From NCBI GenBank assembly GCA_023974075.1, contig JAMFTG010000325.1:52196-116195 (forward strand): a stretch of DNA of 64,000 nt. The letters run 5' to 3'. This document shows positions 60,801 through 64,000 of this stretch, one piece after another (position 1 is the first letter of the stretch; each line of letters begins with the position of its first letter). Made by a program: the position numbers and the translations under genes. The notes beneath the pieces are model-generated. The model searched no databases, was not told the origin of the DNA, and worked only from the letters and a program-made list of their open reading frames with translations. The DNA is from Chaenocephalus aceratus. Taxonomy: Eukaryota > Chordata > Actinopteri > Perciformes > Channichthyidae.

Positions 60801-62461
60801 TAAACGTTGTTCCCTTCGTCTTTTCCCCATTTTAGTTGCATTTGATTGGAGAAAAGGATGACGTACCAGTTCACTTTTGTGATAAATGTGGACTTCCCAT
60901 CCAGCTATACGGACGGATGGTATGTATTCATTTCTTTTCCTGGCCTTCTCGGTAGGCGGTCACTGAAAAAGGTTCACGTGTGACTTTGTCCTCTCACTCC
61001 TCAGATCCCGTGCAAACATGTGTTCTGTTATGACTGCGCCTTGCTCACGAGAAGAAAGGAGAGAAGATGTGCCCAGGGTGAGACGTTCTCTTTATTTGGT
61101 GATATGTTGTGGCATTTTAAAGTTGTATTATTGTTGTGTCGCTGTGGCAAATTTCTAATCTATTTTAAGTGTTAAAACAAAAAATGATAATGAAATGAAA
61201 CATGAGAATTATGATACGTACAAAGTTAAGCAGGTAACCAATTGATAAACACAAATATTATTGACTTACAATTATTGATATATAAACAAGCTACCAACAA
61301 CTTATTGACTTATGTTGACAGTGAAAGATAACATCTCTTATCTGTGATTGTCCTGTTTGTCCCCCTTACCCTGTTCCATAACGATCTGCCCCTCTCCCAG
61401 CCTCACCATGTTCAGCTGCACCGACCCGGTCCAGCGCATCGAGCAGTGCCTGCGCGGCTCGCTCTACATGTGCAGCGTCGTACCTGGGTGTAAACGCACG
61501 TACCTGTCCCAGCGAGACCTGCAGGCGCACGTGAACCACCGTCACATGAGGGCCCCCAAGTCCTCCTCTGGCCGCCAGGACCCCGTCCACCTGCCCCCGC
61601 CTGCCTCCGAAGTCCTGGACCGTTTCCGCGTTCCTCCTCCTCACTTAGCCAAAAACCACGTCCACCTGCCCAACCCTCTGCAGCACGGCAACCACGACCC
61701 TTACAACCAACCGCCGCCACCTGCCGCTCACGAAGCCCCGCCCGCAAACGCTATTGGACCCGAGACATTCCGCATCGCCACCGTAACGACACGAAAACAC
61801 AGCAATCTCATCACGGTGCCGATTCACGACGACTCTTCTTCTTCACGTGATGCTGGACCGGGCCCCCCGCAGCAAGCAGCAGCAGCAGCAGGCAGCAGCA
61901 GCAGCAGCAAGCAGCAGCAGCCGCCCCCCCACCATCACCCGGGGGATTATCCCGGTCAGCCGCCTGTAGGACCCCACTCCCACCACATGATGGCGCCACC
62001 ACAGCAGCACTTTGGCCCCCGCCTCCCCCACCACCTCCCATTAATCACCCCATGCAGCATCCTCCCCAGGCATCAGGTACGCCTCACATGGTGTACAAAC
62101 CAGGCCCCTCTTCCTCCCATGTCCTCCGCTCCCCCGCCAATCACCCCTCCACCGGGGCACATCATGGGTCAGATGCCCCCCTATATGAACCACCCTCCCC
62201 CGGGACCCCCACCCCAACACAGCGGGCCCCCTGTGAACGCCCCACCGCCTCATCACTACAACCCAAACTCCATGCAGCAGTTTCCAGAGGACCAGGGCAC
62301 TCTTAGTCCTCCGTTTACCCAGCCAGGAGGCCTCAGTCCTGGGATGTGGCCGGCTCCCAGAGGGCCCCCACCTCCACGAATGCAGGGTCCTCCTCTCCAG
62401 GGCCAAATGCCCGGACCCCACCACCCAGATCAGGGTCGCTACCCGGCCTTATTATCAGTAA
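57882..62461 (+). CDS. cbll1: E3 ubiquitin-protein ligase Hakai (Cbl-like 1), six coding exons
   Basis: Hakai is a RING E3 ligase that acts on tyrosine-phosphorylated E-cadherin and is also a partner of the m6A writer complex. Exons with GT-AG borders give [15 protein letters not shown] and [12 protein letters not shown] (start), then [19 protein letters not shown], the RING finger ([19 protein letters not shown], CxGC), a C2H2-like finger ([20 protein letters not shown]) of the phosphotyrosine-binding HYB region, [20 protein letters not shown] and a Pro-rich tail ([12 protein letters not shown]). As given, the frame breaks in exon 5 and at three points in exon 6. Allowing for one base at each gives about 495 residues ending YRPYYQ, almost the mammalian length. 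Head to head with ppp6r2. Confidence 0.95.
58828..58960 (+). repeat. AGTAAAAGT-family repeat (cbll1 intron 1)
   Basis: AGAGGTGGAAACAGTACTCA, then TACTTGAGTAAAAGTAGAAA, the intact family head. Confidence 0.75.
59324..59488 (+). CDS. cbll1: cbll1 exon 2
   Basis: Acceptor CCCCGCAG, donor GTAAGC. It encodes [20 protein letters not shown] + [10 protein letters not shown], the conserved N-terminus. Confidence 0.95.
59669..60323. mobile_element. MITE with TTAAAGGTCCCATGTCATG ends (cbll1 intron 2)
   Basis: TTAAAGGTCCCATGTCATG mirrors CATGACATGGGACCGTTAA. The long open frame inside (59742-60275) has no family features and lies within the element. Confidence 0.85.
60558..60664 (+). CDS. cbll1: cbll1 exon 3
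   Basis: Acceptor TTTTTCAG, donor GTAATC. It encodes [20 protein letters not shown] + [10 protein letters not shown]. Confidence 0.94.
60836..60919 (+). CDS. cbll1: cbll1 exon 4 (RING start)
   Basis: Acceptor ATTTTAG, donor GTATGT. It encodes [20 protein letters not shown] + LYGRM. CDKC is the first zinc-binding Cys pair of the RING. Confidence 0.95.
61005..61077 (+). CDS. cbll1: cbll1 exon 5 (RING core), one base short
   Basis: Acceptor CTCCTCAG, donor GTGAGA. It encodes [14 protein letters not shown] (RING Cys/His ligands). It then loses frame at GCTCACGAG (about 61043-61050), where one more C gives the expected [11 protein letters not shown]. The exon is 73 bases where 74 keep phase with exon 6. 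Confidence 0.93.
61416..62461 (+). CDS. cbll1: cbll1 exon 6 (last), three one-base frame breaks
   Basis: The acceptor TTCAG at 61411-61415 gives [20 protein letters not shown], completing the RING (CPGC). A C2H2-like finger and the Pro-rich tail follow. One C is missing near 62012 (GGCCCCCGCC), one extra near 62101 (AAACCAGG) restores the frame, and one extra near 62442 (TACCCGG) shifts it again. The conserved end reads R-P-Y-Y-Q-TAA at 62447-62461 in the shifted frame. As given, the main frame runs on to 62613. A Gln/Ala/Ser repeat (CAG-type) lies at 61870-61920. Confidence 0.92.
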
Positions 62462-62911
62462 AACAGCCGACTGAAGGACCGGGATCCTCCCGCTCCACAC
62501 GCTCGTCTGATAATGTGATCGTAGACCTCAGGGTTACAGCATACACTGAGAAAACTGAACCGTTGACTTTCCTTAAATGTATTAAGTCAACAGATTCCAC
62601 ATTACTGTATTGAGTTAGGAAAAAAATCAACTCTAACATCATGCAATTATGTGTACTTTGTTGACATTTAATTTAAAGTTAACGATTGAGTTTTTTTCCA
62701 ATAGGACTTTCATTTTGATACAACATTTGCCCTGAAATCTGTAAATGCTGCACATTTTAGTTGAACATACAATAGACTTTGAGGAGAGCAGCAATGTCCT
62801 ATTTTCTTTTTGTTTTTTAAATAGTGTAAGGTAATATTTCTGTATATATGTCGGCTGATTTCATGCATTGTGTACATGTACATTGAAAAACGCTTACTGT
62901 GTCTCAATAAA
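62462..62911 (+). other. cbll1: cbll1 3' UTR
   Basis: Follows the inferred stop codon and extends to the poly(A) signal. AT-rich; no other feature seen. Confidence 0.65.
62906..62911 (+). terminator. cbll1: cbll1 poly(A) signal
   Basis: AATAAA in CTCAATAAATTTTTAACAGCA, about 445 bases after the inferred stop. Cleavage is expected 10-30 bases downstream. Confidence 0.75.
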
Positions 62912-63227
62912 TTTTTAACAGCAGATTGAAATCTCCTCTCTGCTTGACGACGGGTTTTTGACGAACATTTAAACCCTTAAGAAGATAAGTAGTCCTTACC
63001 TCTTGGTGATTAAAACGGGTTTTAGGAAATGTATGTTACTTTTTAATATATTCACATATGCCTGGTTCTTATAAAGATGATATGGAAGTATCCACCTCCC
63101 CCCCTCAAATAAGAAAAATACATGCAAGTTCGTGGCTACTGTAGACAACGTCTGGGTTGCGTTGTTAATGAGTGAGACTCACCGGAGTTGAGGGTTCTGT
63201 GGTGTTTATTCTCCCAAAAATATAATT
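62912..63227. other. Intergenic, no feature seen
   Basis: Non-coding-looking sequence after cbll1. No motif or repeat was recognised. Confidence 0.5.
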
Positions 63228-63416
63228 TACAATTTAGGCATTTAGCAGACGCCTTATTCCAAGCGAGTTACAACGACCGATTAGAGGGACATTCTCCCTG
63301 GAGTAACTGAGGGCTCAGTGCCTTACTCAGGGCACACTAGTGGGTGGTGGTCCAGCGGGATTTGAACTCGCAACCTTCCGATCATCAGCCCACCTCACTA
63401 TCCGTTAGACCAGTGG
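63228..63416 (-). repeat. tRNA-derived SINE
   Basis: Reversed SINE: GCATTTAGCAGACGCC and CCAAGCGAGTTACAA (body), then GGGATTTGAACTCGCAACC (reversed B box) and TCCGTTAGACCA (A box region). Related in structure to the SINEs at 44968-45362. Confidence 0.8.
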
Positions 63417-64000
63417 GGGGCGCCAGAGGTCACGGGGGGCGCCAGGTCTCAGGTGATTTGAGGCCAAATCTCATATTTAGACTTTTTTTACATATAATTG
63501 TAACGCAAATACATTGTCACTAAAAGCCTTGTCTCTACATTACAATAAAAAATAATTGATTAATTAGAATACAAATTCAAGTTAGTAGCTAATAAAGGCA
63601 TAACAAGCGGAAATGTATAATTCCTTCTTTAATAGAAATGTTTCTTCTGCCCGTAAAGTGTCCAAACCAGACTTTTCTGGATAGCCCATGTTTAAAGCAT
63701 AGTCATCGTCCATGCCGGTTTCAGTTGGATTAATTTGTCACAGTTGCTCCGATCAGATCGGTCTCCTCCATTTTGTAGATTATTTACGATTTTTGAATCA
63801 CATAAACACATCGGCAAAATCCGGCTCACTTTGAGCATGTGTTTTAAACAGTTTAATCCCTTTGTGAATTGTTTCCACTTCTGCGCCGTCCTTTAATTTC
63901 TGCATACAGCGGGAATCTAAATGAATGAATCCCGAGTCCAATAACCCTCAAAGTCACTCAATAGGGCTCCTTAATTACGCTTTTCGTCCTCTTTAAACAA
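63417..64000. other. No gene recognised
   Basis: AT-rich sequence with no exon, TIR pair or tandem repeat that I could support. Confidence 0.5.

Noticed and set aside
61348..61415. Start of a 421-residue open frame upstream of cbll1 exon 6
   Set aside because: The first part is intron sequence before the acceptor at 61415. The conserved protein begins at [11 protein letters not shown].
62462..62613. Extended Hakai C-terminus ([13 protein letters not shown]...)
   Set aside because: It follows a one-base shift; the other frame gives the conserved YRPYYQ and a stop at 62461.

Overview
The window is teleost fish genomic DNA. The evidence is vertebrate-type split genes with fish-like protein sequences, Rex1- and L2-type LINE tails, tRNA-derived fish SINEs, a Tc1-like element, very many hAT and other TIR elements, and very long (CA)n tracts. 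Two protein-coding genes can be reconstructed exon by exon. A SAPS-domain regulatory subunit of protein phosphatase 6 (best match ppp6r2) lies on the minus strand, with 22 coding exons between 51680 and 27539 and a non-coding 5' exon ending at 56388. The E3 ubiquitin ligase Hakai (cbll1) lies on the plus strand, with six coding exons from 57882 to about 62461 and a poly(A) signal at 62906. The two are head to head, about 1.3 kb apart. A ZNF143-like site sits just upstream of the cbll1 start.

Positions 1-27 kb contain no recognisable host gene and are layered mobile elements. A Ty1/copia-type retrotransposon remnant (1262 to about 8890) has a short LTR with TGTTG/CAACA ends, a primer binding site that matches the initiator-tRNA anticodon arm, and broken gag, protease, integrase and RT pieces separated by later insertions. 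From 11.6 to 22.2 kb there is a head-to-tail duplication. Each copy carries, at the same internal site, a different version of one long-TIR DNA transposon: a 0.5-kb internally deleted version in the first copy, and a 6.6-kb version with decayed coding sequence in the second. The long version was later hit by an L2-like LINE, which was in turn hit by two hAT elements. From 22.8 to 26.2 kb there are two adjacent hAT elements with their own nested insertions.

From 27 to 56 kb the ppp6r2 exons are intact in splice sites and phase but are separated by introns full of small TIR elements, many with recognisable target-site duplications: hAT (8 bp), piggyBac-like (TTAA) and Harbinger-like. LINE 3' ends, SINEs and minisatellites are also present. 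Both genes look functional except for single-base frame breaks: one in ppp6r2 exon 9 and four in cbll1. The cbll1 breaks are each explained by one C gained or lost. Undoing them gives a protein of about 495 residues that ends in the conserved YRPYYQ, so I read them as probable sequence errors rather than pseudogene lesions.

I found no evidence of a wholly new biological system. The strongest unusual observations are the paired short and long versions of one transposon in a tandem duplication, its unassigned coding remnant, the cluster of single-C frame breaks, and three perfect short-loop hairpins inside TIR elements.
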